This document shows positions 16,135-25,042 of a DNA stretch of 64,000 nt, in pieces. The DNA is taken from NCBI GenBank assembly GCA_937120475.1, contig CAKZJV010000007.1, positions 1,814,068 to 1,878,067 on the forward strand. The letters are read 5' to 3'. Within the stretch, counting starts at the first letter, position 1. Each line of letters begins with the position of its first letter. The notes below the pieces were generated by a model. The model ran no database searches and was not told the DNA's origin. It saw only the letters and a list, made by a program, of their open reading frames with translations. Source of the stretch: an uncultured Cryomorphaceae bacterium. GTDB lineage: Bacteria > Bacteroidota > Bacteroidia > Flavobacteriales > Schleiferiaceae. The translations under genes and the position numbers were made by a program.

Positions 16135-16468
16135 CTTTTTTGATCGCGTTTATGAAGTGGCTGCCCTTATCCCCTACGGCCGGGTAACCAGTTATGGAGC
16201 CATTGCCCGCTTTGTAGGGGCCGCCAATAGTGCTCGTATGGTAGGCTATGCTATGAATGCCTCGGTAAATCGCCCGGATATTGCTGCCCACCGCGTAGTA
16301 AACCGCAACGGCCTGTTGAGTGGAAAGCATCATTTTGGGGGAAGCACCGTTATGGAAGACCTCCTGAAATCGGAAGGAATAAAAATAACCAACAACCAGG
16401 TTCAGGATTTTGAAAATGTTTTTTGGGACCCCAACCTTGAGCTGAACCGCGAAGATTTTGTGAAATGA
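16124..16468 (+). CDS. Alkyltransferase-like (MGMT-family) DNA-binding protein lacking the active-site cysteine
   Basis: A 114-residue protein equal to the DNA-binding domain of O6-methylguanine-DNA methyltransferase. It includes the helix-turn-helix and Arg-finger region GRVTSYGAIARFVGAANSARMVGYAM. Where the methyltransferase has PCHR, this protein has IAAHRVVNRNGLLSG, so the alkyl-accepting Cys is Ala. It cannot be a suicide methyltransferase. By analogy with Atl proteins it would bind alkylated bases and flag them for nucleotide-excision repair. It overlaps the trmB 3' end by 11 bases and rsmI by four, which suggests translational coupling. Confidence 0.87.
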   Translation: MESNFFDRVYEVAALIPYGRVTSYGAIARFVGAANSARMVGYAMNASVNRPDIAAHRVVNRNGLLSGKHHFGGSTVMEDLLKSEGIKITNNQVQDFENVFWDPNLELNREDFVK

Positions 16469-17139
16469 ACGGCAAGTTATACCTCATCCCTACCCCCATT
16501 GGCAACCTGGAAGATATCACCTTGCGTGCTATCCGGCTTTTAAAAGAGGTGGATTACATATTGGCGGAAGATACGCGCACCAGTGCCAAACTTTTGCAGC
16601 ATTACAACATAAGCACTCCACTACGCTCTTACCACATGCACAATGAACACAAGCTCACTGAAAAGCTGGTGGAAGAATTACAGCAAGGCCGGCAGTTGGC
16701 GCTCATAACCGATGCCGGTACCCCGGCCATATCCGACCCCGGATTTTTACTAAGCCGCGAAGCTATTAAAGGAGGTATTGCGGTGGAAACCTTGCCGGGT
16801 GCCACGGCTTTTGTTCCGGCCCTGGTGAATTCGGGCTTGCCAGCCCACAACTTTGCCTTCGAGGGTTTTCTTCCCGTAAAAAAAGGGCGTAAAACACGCC
16901 TGGAAGAATTGGCCTCCGAAAAACGTACCCTCATCTTTTACGAGTCTCCCTACCGCGTGGTAAAAACCCTGGCCGATTTGGCCGCTGCCTTCGGGCCGGA
17001 TCGACAGGCCTCTGTTTCGCGGGAGATCAGCAAAAAGTTTGAAGAAACCAGCCGTGGTAGTTTGGAAGAACTGGCAGAGCATTTCAAAAAAAATTCCCCA
17101 AAAGGGGAATTCGTGATTTGTGTGGCGGGCAGTGCTTAA
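16465..17139 (+). CDS. rsmI: 16S rRNA (cytidine1402-2'-O)-methyltransferase
   Basis: A 224-residue tetrapyrrole-methylase-fold enzyme that 2'-O-methylates C1402 in the decoding centre. N-terminal LYLIPTPIGNLEDITLRA, then AEDTRTSAKLL, LITDAGTPAISDPGF and GATAFVPALVNSGLP are the classical family motifs. It is shorter than the E. coli protein (about 286 residues) because it lacks the small C-terminal domain, which is normal for Bacteroidota. It starts by ATGA overlap with the upstream gene. The last ~50 bases of the gene also encode, on the opposite strand, the frr terminator. It overlaps frr by four bases, tail to tail. Confidence 0.95.
   Translation: MNGKLYLIPTPIGNLEDITLRAIRLLKEVDYILAEDTRTSAKLLQHYNISTPLRSYHMHNEHKLTEKLVEELQQGRQLALITDAGTPAISDPGFLLSREAIKGGIAVETLPGATAFVPALVNSGLPAHNFAFEGFLPVKKGRKTRLEELASEKRTLIFYESPYRVVKTLADLAAAFGPDRQASVSREISKKFEETSRGSLEELAEHFKKNSPKGEFVICVAGSA
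17086..17112 (-). terminator. Terminator of pyrH-frr embedded in the rsmI coding sequence
   Basis: On the minus strand the arms GAATTCCCC and GGGGAATT enclose a TTTT loop and are followed by a run of eight T's. The hairpin lies wholly inside the 3' end of rsmI, 24 bases beyond the frr stop codon. Confidence 0.8.
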
Positions 17140-17690
17140 ACGTGCATTATTTCCGATTCTTTCTTATCCAGAATTTCGTCCACCTTAGTGGTGTATTTAT
17201 TGGTAACCCCCTGCACTCTTTCTTCTGCATCCTTAATCAGGTCTTCAGATATGCCTTCCAGGGTCTTGATCTCATCATTGGCCTCCTTACGCGCACTGCG
17301 TATGCCTATACGGGCATCTTCACCTTCGGCACGGGCGGCTTTTACCAGTTCCTTCCTACGCTCTTCCGTGAGCGGTGGAATATTGATAATTACCATCTCT
17401 CCGTTGTTTTGAGGGTTCAGTCCCAGGTCTGAATTGAGGATCGCCTTTTCTATTTCGGGGATCATCGCTTTTTCCCAGGGTTGCACCGAAATAGTGCGGG
17501 CATCGGGCGTACTCACATTGGCTACCTGGTTCAGCGGGGTTTGCGAACCGTAGTACTCTACCCTCACGGAATCAAGCATACTGGGGTTTGCCCTTCCGGC
17601 CCTGATCTTTAAAAGGTTTTTTTCGAGGTGTGAAATAGATTTGCTCATTTGTTCACGAGCCATATCTATAATCATATCAATATCTTCCAT
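17136..17690 (-). CDS. frr: Ribosome recycling factor
   Basis: A 184-residue factor that, with EF-G, splits post-termination ribosomes. Its length is typical. Characteristic segments are LLKIRAGRANPSMLDSVRVEYYGSQTPLNQVANVS, here read as two adjacent blocks, then ISVQPWEKAMIPEIEKAI and PPLTEERRKELVKAARAEGEDARIGIRSARKEA. It follows pyrH by 20 bases, the usual order in Bacteroidota. The ATG at 17690 is followed by MEDIDMIIDMAREQM, consistent with the family start. Confidence 0.97.
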   Translation of the reverse strand: MEDIDMIIDMAREQMSKSISHLEKNLLKIRAGRANPSMLDSVRVEYYGSQTPLNQVANVSTPDARTISVQPWEKAMIPEIEKAILNSDLGLNPQNNGEMVIINIPPLTEERRKELVKAARAEGEDARIGIRSARKEANDEIKTLEGISEDLIKDAEERVQGVTNKYTTKVDEILDKKESEIMHV

Positions 17691-17710
17691 ACCGGGTACA
17701 ATTAACGGGG

Positions 17711-18418
17711 TTAATTTTTAACGAGTGTACCAACACTCTCACCGGTAACCACCTTTTTAAGGTTACCCGGTGTATTCATATCAAAAACTAATATCGGCAA
17801 TTTGTTCTCTTTACTTAAGGTAAAGGCCGTCATATCCATTACGTTGAGCCCTTTTTCGTACACTTCCTTAAACGAAAGGGTTTCGTATTTAACGGCATTG
17901 GCATCCTTTTCAGGGTCAGCACTGTATATGCCATCCACCCGGGTACCTTTTAAAATAACATCGGCATTAATCTCAATGGCACGAAGGGTGGCGGCCGTAT
18001 CGGTAGTGAAATAAGGATTACCCGTTCCGGCCCCAAAAATCACCACCCTGCCTTTTTCAAGGTGTCGTACCGCACGCCTGCGAATAAAGGGTTCGGCTAT
18101 CTTGTCCATTTCAATAGCGCTCTGCAAACGGGTTTTAAGACCGGTATCCTCCAAAGCCGATTGCAAGGCCAAACCATTGATCATGGTGGCCAACATTCCC
18201 ATGTGGTCTCCCTGAACGCGATCCATTCCTTCACTGGCACCTTTAAGCCCTCTAAAAATGTTTCCCCCTCCAATTACAATAGCCACTTCTACACCTTCTT
18301 CAGCCACTTCCTTTATTTCATGGGCGTATTCCTTAAGGCGGCTTCCGCTGATACCGAATTGCTGGTCGCCCATCAGAGCTTCACCACTTAGCTTTAAAAG
18401 AATTCTCTTGTATTTCAT
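17711..18418 (-). CDS. pyrH: UMP kinase (uridylate kinase)
   Basis: A 235-residue amino-acid-kinase-fold enzyme that converts UMP to UDP. Motifs seen are [15 protein letters not shown] at the N-terminus, [29 protein letters not shown], and [20 protein letters not shown] -7 box TACATTTG (18444-18451, minus strand) lies 25 bases upstream of the start. It heads a pyrH-frr operon. In many Bacteroidota this pair directly follows tsf; here two unrelated plus-strand T9SS genes lie between. Confidence 0.97.
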   Translation of the reverse strand: MKYKRILLKLSGEALMGDQQFGISGSRLKEYAHEIKEVAEEGVEVAIVIGGGNIFRGLKGASEGMDRVQGDHMGMLATMINGLALQSALEDTGLKTRLQSAIEMDKIAEPFIRRRAVRHLEKGRVVIFGAGTGNPYFTTDTAATLRAIEINADVILKGTRVDGIYSADPEKDANAVKYETLSFKEVYEKGLNVMDMTAFTLSKENKLPILVFDMNTPGNLKKVVTGESVGTLVKN

Positions 18419-18590
18419 TTTTGGGGTTTTGCGGAAATCTTGGCAAATGTAAAAATCCAGCGAATAAGATGAGGACCGGTGGCACTAAAAGATATTTAAC
18501 AGTCTGGTAATCTTAATATAATTGTAAGGTAATATTTACAAAAATGCCTTTTTTAACTTTAAGTAATGTTTAATTAAAATACATGAAAGC

Positions 18591-20105
18591 ATGAAAACTA
18601 ACTACTTATTAGCAGCCGTCTTCTCGATGGCCTGCACGGCATTTTACGCTCAAACGTGGAATAATGGAGCCGTAACCCTTACTTCTGACCCCATCGATAC
18701 CCGGGTGGGAGTTGGTATTAACTCACTCGCAGATTTTGACAATGCCCCTCCCACTGGCACCTACTCAGGAGCCAACCAGGTAGGTTTACTTTTAGAAGGT
18801 GAGGTGGGGTCCGAAAGAGGGGTATTCAATTACGGCCACCTTTTGGAAGGCGCTTTTGGTGCCGAAGTAAATGACACGCGCTGGTTCACCTTAGGCGGAC
18901 CGGGCTTTACCACCGCTGACATTAACCTTTACGGTGCCCGCTTTCAATTTGATGAATACGCGGTTAACCTGGCCCTGGCCGATCGTGACCTGATCGGACC
19001 GGCCCCCGGTCAGGAAAGTACCGATGGCGGTTCCCTTTTCGGCAACGGAATTAAGGATGCTATCTTATTCTGGAACTCCGGAATCGGTCAGGATGGCGTT
19101 CCCCTATCCGCGATGAGAATCGGCCCCACCCGCGGCTCAGGTCAAATCATCCGCAGAATCCAGATTGACGGCAGCCGTGAAGGAAACATTGAAATCCGTA
19201 CCGGTGATGACGGCTTCGATGGTTCCGGAGATATTAACATTTTTACGGAAGACGCAGTTAATGAAAATGGTGGCAGCATATTTTTGACAGCGGGAAGCAG
19301 TGAAGATGCCGATGCCGGAGATATTATTTTGAGGACCAAGCTGGGTGACCGTGACGGCAATATTTCGCTATTTGGTGGCGGTGATATCTTCTTGAATGTA
19401 GATCCGGTATTTGGCCTTATCAGTTTAACTGGTTTTGTAAGAGCCAACAACGACTTACAGGTTTTAGGAACTTTTACCAACCCTTCCGATGGGCGCTACA
19501 AAAAAAATGTAGAAAGTATGACCAGCGAGATTACGGACAAGCTGAACTCCTTAAACCCCACCACTTACAATTTTATAGAGGACAGCCCGGTAAGTGCGAG
19601 CCTTAAAAACAACTTGCAATACGGGGTTATTGCCCAGGAGTTGGAAGAAGTATTTCCTACCCTGGTTATGGAAGACCGGGATGGTTTTAAAACGGTAAAC
19701 TACCTGGCCTTTATCCCCATGTTGATCCAGGCTCATAAAGACCAGCAGGAAACCATTGAGTCTTTAACCGCAATGGTGAACGAATTGATGGCGGAGAAAA
19801 AGATCAACGAGAGTGGTATTTCCGGTTCAGCTCCTAATGAGCTGGATATAATCGATGCTACTTTATCGCAAAATGCCCCCAATCCATTCAGCGAAATGAC
19901 CACCATCAGCTACACTTTGCCCGCTACCTACCAAAATGCCCAACTCTACATTTTGGATATGAACGGTAAGCAGGAAAGAAGCTTTGTACTTGATGGTTCT
20001 CCCATTGAACTAAGTGCTTACTCCCTGGAAGCCGGATTGTATATGTACAGTTTGGTGATTGATGGAAAAATGATTGACACCAAAAAAATGTTGCTGACCA
20101 AGTAA
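18591..20105 (+). CDS. T9SS-secreted protein with intramolecular-chaperone (peptidase S74) domain
   Basis: A 504-residue secreted protein with signal peptide (MKTNYLLAAVFSMACTAFYAQ). Residues about 25-290 are repetitive glycine/aspartate-rich strands (ISLFGGGDIFLN, GDINIFTEDA) that suggest a beta-solenoid stalk. Residues about 300-390 match the chaperone-of-endosialidase domain: NPSDGRYKKNVESM, LNPTTYNF, YGVIAQELEEVFPTLV, VNYLAFIPMLIQAHK. This domain typically trimerises and self-cleaves. A heptad-like helix follows, then a type A sorting domain (NAPNPFSEMTTISY ... KKMLLTK). A cell-surface fibre-like role is inferred. It ends in a strong terminator. Confidence 0.85.
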   Translation: MKTNYLLAAVFSMACTAFYAQTWNNGAVTLTSDPIDTRVGVGINSLADFDNAPPTGTYSGANQVGLLLEGEVGSERGVFNYGHLLEGAFGAEVNDTRWFTLGGPGFTTADINLYGARFQFDEYAVNLALADRDLIGPAPGQESTDGGSLFGNGIKDAILFWNSGIGQDGVPLSAMRIGPTRGSGQIIRRIQIDGSREGNIEIRTGDDGFDGSGDINIFTEDAVNENGGSIFLTAGSSEDADAGDIILRTKLGDRDGNISLFGGGDIFLNVDPVFGLISLTGFVRANNDLQVLGTFTNPSDGRYKKNVESMTSEITDKLNSLNPTTYNFIEDSPVSASLKNNLQYGVIAQELEEVFPTLVMEDRDGFKTVNYLAFIPMLIQAHKDQQETIESLTAMVNELMAEKKINESGISGSAPNELDIIDATLSQNAPNPFSEMTTISYTLPATYQNAQLYILDMNGKQERSFVLDGSPIELSAYSLEAGLYMYSLVIDGKMIDTKKMLLTK

Positions 20106-20125
20106 TTTTTTCTCTTTAGTAATAA

Positions 20126-20153
20126 AAACGGGCGGCCTTAGGCCGCCTGTTTT
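20126..20153 (+). terminator. Rho-independent terminator after the S74-domain T9SS gene
   Basis: Arms AACGGGCGGCC and GGCCGCCTGTT (one wobble) enclose a TTA loop and are followed by TTTGTTT. It lies 20 bases beyond the stop at 20105. Confidence 0.85.
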
Positions 20154-20271
20154 GTTTCATAGTAACAGCCAAGCCTAAACTCCGCCTACAACACTATTCT
20201 ATACATTTAAGCTTTAAATAATCAAATACTTACACATCCTCATTTACCTTATCTAATTTAGCTCAATGAAT

Positions 20272-20279
20272 TATTTTTG
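20272..20279 (+). promoter_or_regulatory. -7 promoter box of the FG-GAP T9SS gene
   Basis: TATTTTTG matches TAnnTTTG exactly and lies 17 bases upstream of the ATG at 20297. No good -33 element is seen. Confidence 0.5.
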
Positions 20280-20296
20280 TAGGCAAACCCTTTCTA

Positions 20297-23191
20297 ATGC
20301 CCAAGTTTCCTGCCTTTTTATGCCTTCTTTTTTTTTATAGCCAAACTCCCCTTGCCCAGAACCTTCATTTTACCGAAGCCCTTTTGTCATCAAGTCGCCC
20401 CCGATTACCGATCGATATTGAACCCGGTAACATTTTACCCATTGACCTGGAAAATGATGGCGATATGGACCTTATTACTTTTGGCCGTATTAAGCCCAAT
20501 GTGTATTCTCATGCCATATACGAAAATAATGGCCAGAGCAGCTTTACACTTAAAGAGAAGTTACCTTTTGGTGCTGTAGATCACTTGCGAATAGCGGCCG
20601 CGGATATAAACGGTGATGGCTTTAAGGATATTTTTATAAATGGAAGGGATGGCACCGACTCTTCCCCTATCCACGCTTTCTATTTAAATAATGGCTCCGG
20701 TGATTTTGTTTTGTTAAGTAGTCCCAACTTATTAGCAAACCATATTGACCAAATCGAAAATTTTGTTTTTCGGGATATGGATAATGACGGAGATCGGGAT
20801 ATTATAACGATAGGTAAGAGAGCCAATCTACCCGTAACTCTCCTTCTTACAAACAATGGTTTTGGATTATTTACACCGGTACCCAACACATCATTCATGA
20901 AACCCATTTCTAATAGTCTCATAAGAGTATTTGATTTGGATGGCGATAAGGATATGGATGTCATTATCGCGGGTAAAATAAATCATCAAGACTTTGTTAT
21001 AGAAGTATATGAAAATCACGGGCAAGGTTCACTCTCTCGTATTTCGGTAACAAGTGTCGAAAACTGGAATCAACCACAGGCGTTCCAATTCCTGGATCTT
21101 GACAACGATAATGACATTGATGCCTATATTGAGGGTTATGACACGGCCGGTACTTTCCAAAAAAATATTTTAATCAATGACGGAATAGGAAACTTTACTT
21201 CCAAACCTTCTCCATTACCAAACTCTGCGCTTGGCCTATTTGGGGATGTTGATATGGATGGAGATCCTGATGTATTGAGTTCTCAGTTTCAGATATATAT
21301 TAATGATGGTAACGCCAACTTTTCACAGGATTTAACTTTTATACACTCTTCTTTTGAAAGTTATGTTCAGATGGTAGATATAGATTCCGATCAGGATCTT
21401 GACATAATAACCATCAACCATTTCAACACAGTCTTTTACTTTAATGATGGTAAGGGAGGATTTGAAGTCTCCAGCGGACTGCTAGATCATGGTCCCGGTA
21501 TCGCCAAAGCTGAGTTTATAAATTGGGACGGAAAAGGCAGAGATGGCATATTGGCTTTTGGGCCTATGTCTACTTTTAACGGTACCAACCCCCAATTCAC
21601 TCAGCTTACCTACAATAACGATGGCTTCGGACAATATCAGCAAGTTCCAAAGGTCAAGTTATTTCCACATGCTATGCCGGGATTTCCACCTTATGCCATT
21701 GGCGATATAGATAATGATGGACTCTTGGACTGCATTGCCGGTACCCTGGAGGCAGGAACACCTACCCGGATTTACCATAATCTGGGTAATAATAACTTTA
21801 GTGTAATAACGGATACTGCTTTCTTAAATCTCCAGGAGGGTGCCATAAGTTTAGCAGATTTGGATGGAGATGGAGATTTGGATGTTATTCGCAATGGACG
21901 AACCGCAAACCCAGCTCAACACTTTACTCAAGTTTATCTTAACTTAGGAATGAACGGCTTCATACGTTCAAATTCTGTTAATTTCAATAGATTTCCTGCC
22001 CATAAGATCCTGGCGGATGATATAGATGGAGATTTGGATGTGGATTTAATTTTAGTGGGGCGTAACCAAAGTGAGATTTACTTAAATGACGGGAGTGCTA
22101 ACTTTACCCTTAAGTCTAATACTGCTTTAAAAGGCTATAATAGTAACGTTGGAAATGCAGACCTGATTGACATTGACAATGACAGTATTAAGGACTTTAT
22201 TATAACCGGAGAAAATCACCTTAGCGCAAACACTCAGGAAGCTTATATAAACGATGGTAGCGGAAATTTCACCCCTTCTAACCTGCTATCAGGCCTAGGC
22301 TTTCAAATAAATAGTTTCGGCTTTGGCGACTTGGATGGAAACAGTTACAAGGACCTTATCGCCCTGGGGAGGGAGGCTTCAGGCTTACCTGTTACCAAAG
22401 TGTATTTGAAAGATAGTACCGGCAGTTTTAATTTTTACTCCGGTGATCTGTTTGATGCGTTTGGAGAAGGTTTCATTGACTTTTCTGACATCGATGGAGA
22501 TGATGATATTGATGTGCTTATCAGCTCTTCAGGAAAGGCAAAGTTGTATCGTAATGGAGAGTGCTTCTCCGTTTTGAAGGCTCTGGACACATGTGCACCG
22601 GGCTTCACCTGGCACAATGGAGTAACCTACACTAAAAGTGATACGCTAAGGCATAAATTTCAAACTTTAAGTGGGTGCGATTCACTGGTAACCCTTTACC
22701 TGGATCTTACCTATTTAAGTTCCAATATTTTAAAGAGGGATAGTTTTTTATATGCTGAAGACAGTACAGCCTCTTACCAATGGCTGGTTTGTTCCAATGG
22801 TTTTATTCCGTATCCCGGTGAAACCGGCAGGACCTTTAAGCCTCCCATGAACGGCAGTTATGCAGTAGCCATTTCAAAAAATGGTTGCACCGACACCTCT
22901 GCCTGCTTCCTGGTTCAGGATGTTTCATTGAAAGAAGAAACTTTAAAACAGGATATCCGGATATTCCCTAACCCTACCGAGGAAATTGTAACTATTGAGG
23001 TTGATGCCAAATACCGCAATGAAACCATGGAAATAGAGGTTTTTAATTCCGTAGGGCAAAGGGTGCAACATTTATCCCGCCCCTACCAAAAAAGACAAAA
23101 TATATCACTTGCTGGTACCTATGGGGTTTATTTCATCAAAATAAAAACCGACTCGGATTATCTGGGCCAATTTACTGTAGTCAAACAATAA
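20297..23191 (+). CDS. FG-GAP/VCBS-repeat T9SS-secreted protein
   Basis: A 964-residue secreted protein. After a signal peptide (MPKFPAFLCLLFFYSQTPLAQ), residues about 40-750 hold more than ten repeats of the form DxDxDGDxD (DLENDGDMDLITFG, DINGDGFKDIFING, DLDGDGDLDVIRNG, DIDGDDDIDVLISS). These are integrin-like FG-GAP/VCBS blades that bind calcium and fold as a beta-propeller. Residues about 760-880 hold an Ig-like segment with several Cys. A type A sorting domain follows from IRIFPNPTEEIVTIEV. It is probably displayed on or released from the cell surface, possibly in adhesion. By eye its codons are more AT-rich than the flanking housekeeping genes, which hints at different ancestry. Confidence 0.88.
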   Translation: MPKFPAFLCLLFFYSQTPLAQNLHFTEALLSSSRPRLPIDIEPGNILPIDLENDGDMDLITFGRIKPNVYSHAIYENNGQSSFTLKEKLPFGAVDHLRIAAADINGDGFKDIFINGRDGTDSSPIHAFYLNNGSGDFVLLSSPNLLANHIDQIENFVFRDMDNDGDRDIITIGKRANLPVTLLLTNNGFGLFTPVPNTSFMKPISNSLIRVFDLDGDKDMDVIIAGKINHQDFVIEVYENHGQGSLSRISVTSVENWNQPQAFQFLDLDNDNDIDAYIEGYDTAGTFQKNILINDGIGNFTSKPSPLPNSALGLFGDVDMDGDPDVLSSQFQIYINDGNANFSQDLTFIHSSFESYVQMVDIDSDQDLDIITINHFNTVFYFNDGKGGFEVSSGLLDHGPGIAKAEFINWDGKGRDGILAFGPMSTFNGTNPQFTQLTYNNDGFGQYQQVPKVKLFPHAMPGFPPYAIGDIDNDGLLDCIAGTLEAGTPTRIYHNLGNNNFSVITDTAFLNLQEGAISLADLDGDGDLDVIRNGRTANPAQHFTQVYLNLGMNGFIRSNSVNFNRFPAHKILADDIDGDLDVDLILVGRNQSEIYLNDGSANFTLKSNTALKGYNSNVGNADLIDIDNDSIKDFIITGENHLSANTQEAYINDGSGNFTPSNLLSGLGFQINSFGFGDLDGNSYKDLIALGREASGLPVTKVYLKDSTGSFNFYSGDLFDAFGEGFIDFSDIDGDDDIDVLISSSGKAKLYRNGECFSVLKALDTCAPGFTWHNGVTYTKSDTLRHKFQTLSGCDSLVTLYLDLTYLSSNILKRDSFLYAEDSTASYQWLVCSNGFIPYPGETGRTFKPPMNGSYAVAISKNGCTDTSACFLVQDVSLKEETLKQDIRIFPNPTEEIVTIEVDAKYRNETMEIEVFNSVGQRVQHLSRPYQKRQNISLAGTYGVYFIKIKTDSDYLGQFTVVKQ

Positions 23192-23217
23192 AAAAGGCCC
23201 GCGATGCGGGCCTTTTT
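23191..23217. terminator. Bidirectional terminator shared by the FG-GAP gene and tsf
   Basis: Perfect arms AAAAAGGCCCGC and GCGGGCCTTTTT enclose a GAT loop, and T-runs are present on both strands. It sits between the convergent stops at 23191 (plus) and 23237 (minus). Confidence 0.92.
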
Positions 23218-23236
23218 AGTTTATAAAGTGAAGTAT

Positions 23237-24061
23237 CTACACGCCTAAACCTACTCTCTTAAATTCAGTAATACTTAAACCTTTTTCAACTGAATCCAGG
23301 TACTTGGTGATGTTTAATTTACCATCGCGGATATAGTCCTGCTCGAGTAAAGTATTCTCCTTATAGAATTTGTTTAAACGACCCTGGGCAATTTTATCCA
23401 GCATTTCTTCCGGTTTACCCTCTTCCCGGGCTTGTTCGCGACCCACTTCCAGTTCACGTTCAATTACATCCTGGGGCACCTCATCGCGGTTCAGCGATAC
23501 CGGGTTCATAGCAGCTGCCTGCATAGCCACGTTTTTACCCGCCTCTTCAGCTTCACCCGTAAGAGCTACCAAAGTGGCCAGCTTGTTACCGGCATGGATA
23601 TAGTTGGCTACATAAGCTCCGCTGACGGTTTCATAAGCACCGATTTCCAGTTTTTCACCGATTACACCGGTTTGCTCAGTCAGCTTTTCGCCTATGGTCA
23701 AATCCCCCAGAGAAAGGCCTAACAAGGCCTCTTTATCCGCTGGCTTTTCAGCTAAGGCTTTGTCGAGTATGCTTTGAGTAAGCTCTACAAAACTTTCGTT
23801 CTTGGCCACAAAGTCCGTTTCGCAGTTCAGGCTAACAATAGCACCAAAAGTGCTATCAGCAGTAGTTCCCGCCAATACACAACCTTCGGTAGCCTCACGG
23901 TCAGCACGCTTGGCAGCGATCTTCTGTCCTTTTTTGCGAAGTATGTCAATAGCTTTTTCAAAATCACCATCGGCCTCCTGAAGGGCTTTTTTACAGTCCA
24001 TCATACCGGCACCGGTTTGTTTTCTCAGTTTGTTTACGTCTGCTGCAGTTATTGTAGCCAT
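23237..24061 (-). CDS. tsf: Elongation factor Ts
   Basis: A 274-residue nucleotide-exchange factor for EF-Tu. The N-terminal UBA-like domain contains VNKLRKQTGAGMMDCKKALQEADGDFEKAIDILRKKG (given here only as the family's known conserved block, TGAGMMDCKKAL being the key part). The core has CETDFVAKN. Length and start (MATITAADVNKLRK) are typical. It lies 112 bases after rpsB, in the order rplM-rpsI-rpsB-tsf. A weak hairpin with a T-run occurs in the rpsB-tsf gap (about 24104-24136) and could reduce or tune tsf expression. Confidence 0.97.
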   Translation of the reverse strand: MATITAADVNKLRKQTGAGMMDCKKALQEADGDFEKAIDILRKKGQKIAAKRADREATEGCVLAGTTADSTFGAIVSLNCETDFVAKNESFVELTQSILDKALAEKPADKEALLGLSLGDLTIGEKLTEQTGVIGEKLEIGAYETVSGAYVANYIHAGNKLATLVALTGEAEEAGKNVAMQAAAMNPVSLNRDEVPQDVIERELEVGREQAREEGKPEEMLDKIAQGRLNKFYKENTLLEQDYIRDGKLNITKYLDSVEKGLSITEFKRVGLGV

Positions 24062-24173
24062 TGTATTAAATGTTTATTTAAGTAATCGTAATTATAAAAA
24101 TCAAAAAAGGGATAAAAATCGCTTTTCACCCCTTCTTATATATCATTAAAGTGTTAAGAAAAGCTTAGTGAGA

Positions 24174-24950
24174 TCAGTTTTCTTCTGCTTCCACAGTTTC
24201 TTCCTGCCCAGCTTTTTTAGCGGCCTTCTTGATCTTTTCATTAGAAGACTTTTCCTTGTCAGCCTTACGCTCGGTCAAGCCTTGTTTAACGTATGCCGTA
24301 ACCTTTTTAACCATTACGTCAATGGACTTGGTTGCGTCATCGTTAGCAGGAATGGCAAAATCCACTTCCTGGGGATCAGAATTGGTATCTACAATAGCGA
24401 AAGTAGGAATCCCCAACTTTTGGGCTTCAGCCACTGCAATATGCTCTTTATTGATGTCGATAATGAACAGGGCCCCTGGCAGGCGGGTCATCTCAGAGAT
24501 AGAACCCAACTGCTTATCCAGTTTAGCACGCTGACGGTCCACCTGCAACCTTTCTTTTTTGGAAAGGGTGTTGAAGGTACCGTCTTCCTTCATTTTATCG
24601 ATACCCTGCATTTTCTTTACCGCCTTACGGATGGTAACGAAGTTGGTTAACATACCACCGGGCCAGCGCTCGGTAATGTAGGGCATATTCACTTCCCCGG
24701 CTGATTCAGCCACAATTTCCTTTGCCTGCTTTTTGGTAGCTACGTAAAGGATCTTACGGCCTGAAGCTGCAATTTTTGCCAAAGCCTCTCCGGCTCTTTC
24801 CAGCTTAGCCTGGGTTTTGTAAAGGTCGATGATGTGAATCCCATTACGCTCCATAAAAATGTAGGGCGCCATGTTGGGATTCCATTTGCGGGTGAGATGG
24901 CCGAAGTGTACTCCGGCATCCAGCATTTCTTTAATGTTGTCGTTTGCCAT
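24174..24950 (-). CDS. rpsB: 30S ribosomal protein S2
   Basis: A 258-residue small-subunit protein. Conserved blocks are LDAGVHFGHLTRKWNPNM, YIFMERNGIHIIDLYKT, VATKKQAKEIV, ERWPGGMLTNF, LPGALFIIDINKEHIAV and GIPTFAIVDTNSDP. The C-terminus carries a charged Lys/Glu-rich tail (KADKEKSSNEKIKKAAKK), which varies within the family. It lies 92 bases downstream of rpsI. Confidence 0.98.
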   Translation of the reverse strand: MANDNIKEMLDAGVHFGHLTRKWNPNMAPYIFMERNGIHIIDLYKTQAKLERAGEALAKIAASGRKILYVATKKQAKEIVAESAGEVNMPYITERWPGGMLTNFVTIRKAVKKMQGIDKMKEDGTFNTLSKKERLQVDRQRAKLDKQLGSISEMTRLPGALFIIDINKEHIAVAEAQKLGIPTFAIVDTNSDPQEVDFAIPANDDATKSIDVMVKKVTAYVKQGLTERKADKEKSSNEKIKKAAKKAGQEETVEAEEN

Positions 24951-25042
24951 TTTAACTGTTGTTTACTTTCACTAAAATCAATCTGCCGGTGGTTAATACA
25001 TTACTGTAAAGCGCCCGGCAAATTTGGATACTAAACCAAATA

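Noticed and set aside
18496-18577. TTAA pairs upstream of the S74-domain gene, including one at 11-base spacing (18559/18570)
   Set aside because: This stretch is very AT-rich with five TTAA words in about 80 bases, so one 11-base pair is expected by chance. It also lies within 20-30 bases of the start codon and no -7 box follows it.
24104-24136. Hairpin with T-run between rpsB and tsf as a full terminator
   Set aside because: The arms are short and imperfect, and the gene order argues for cotranscription. It is mentioned in the tsf entry only as a possible weak attenuator.
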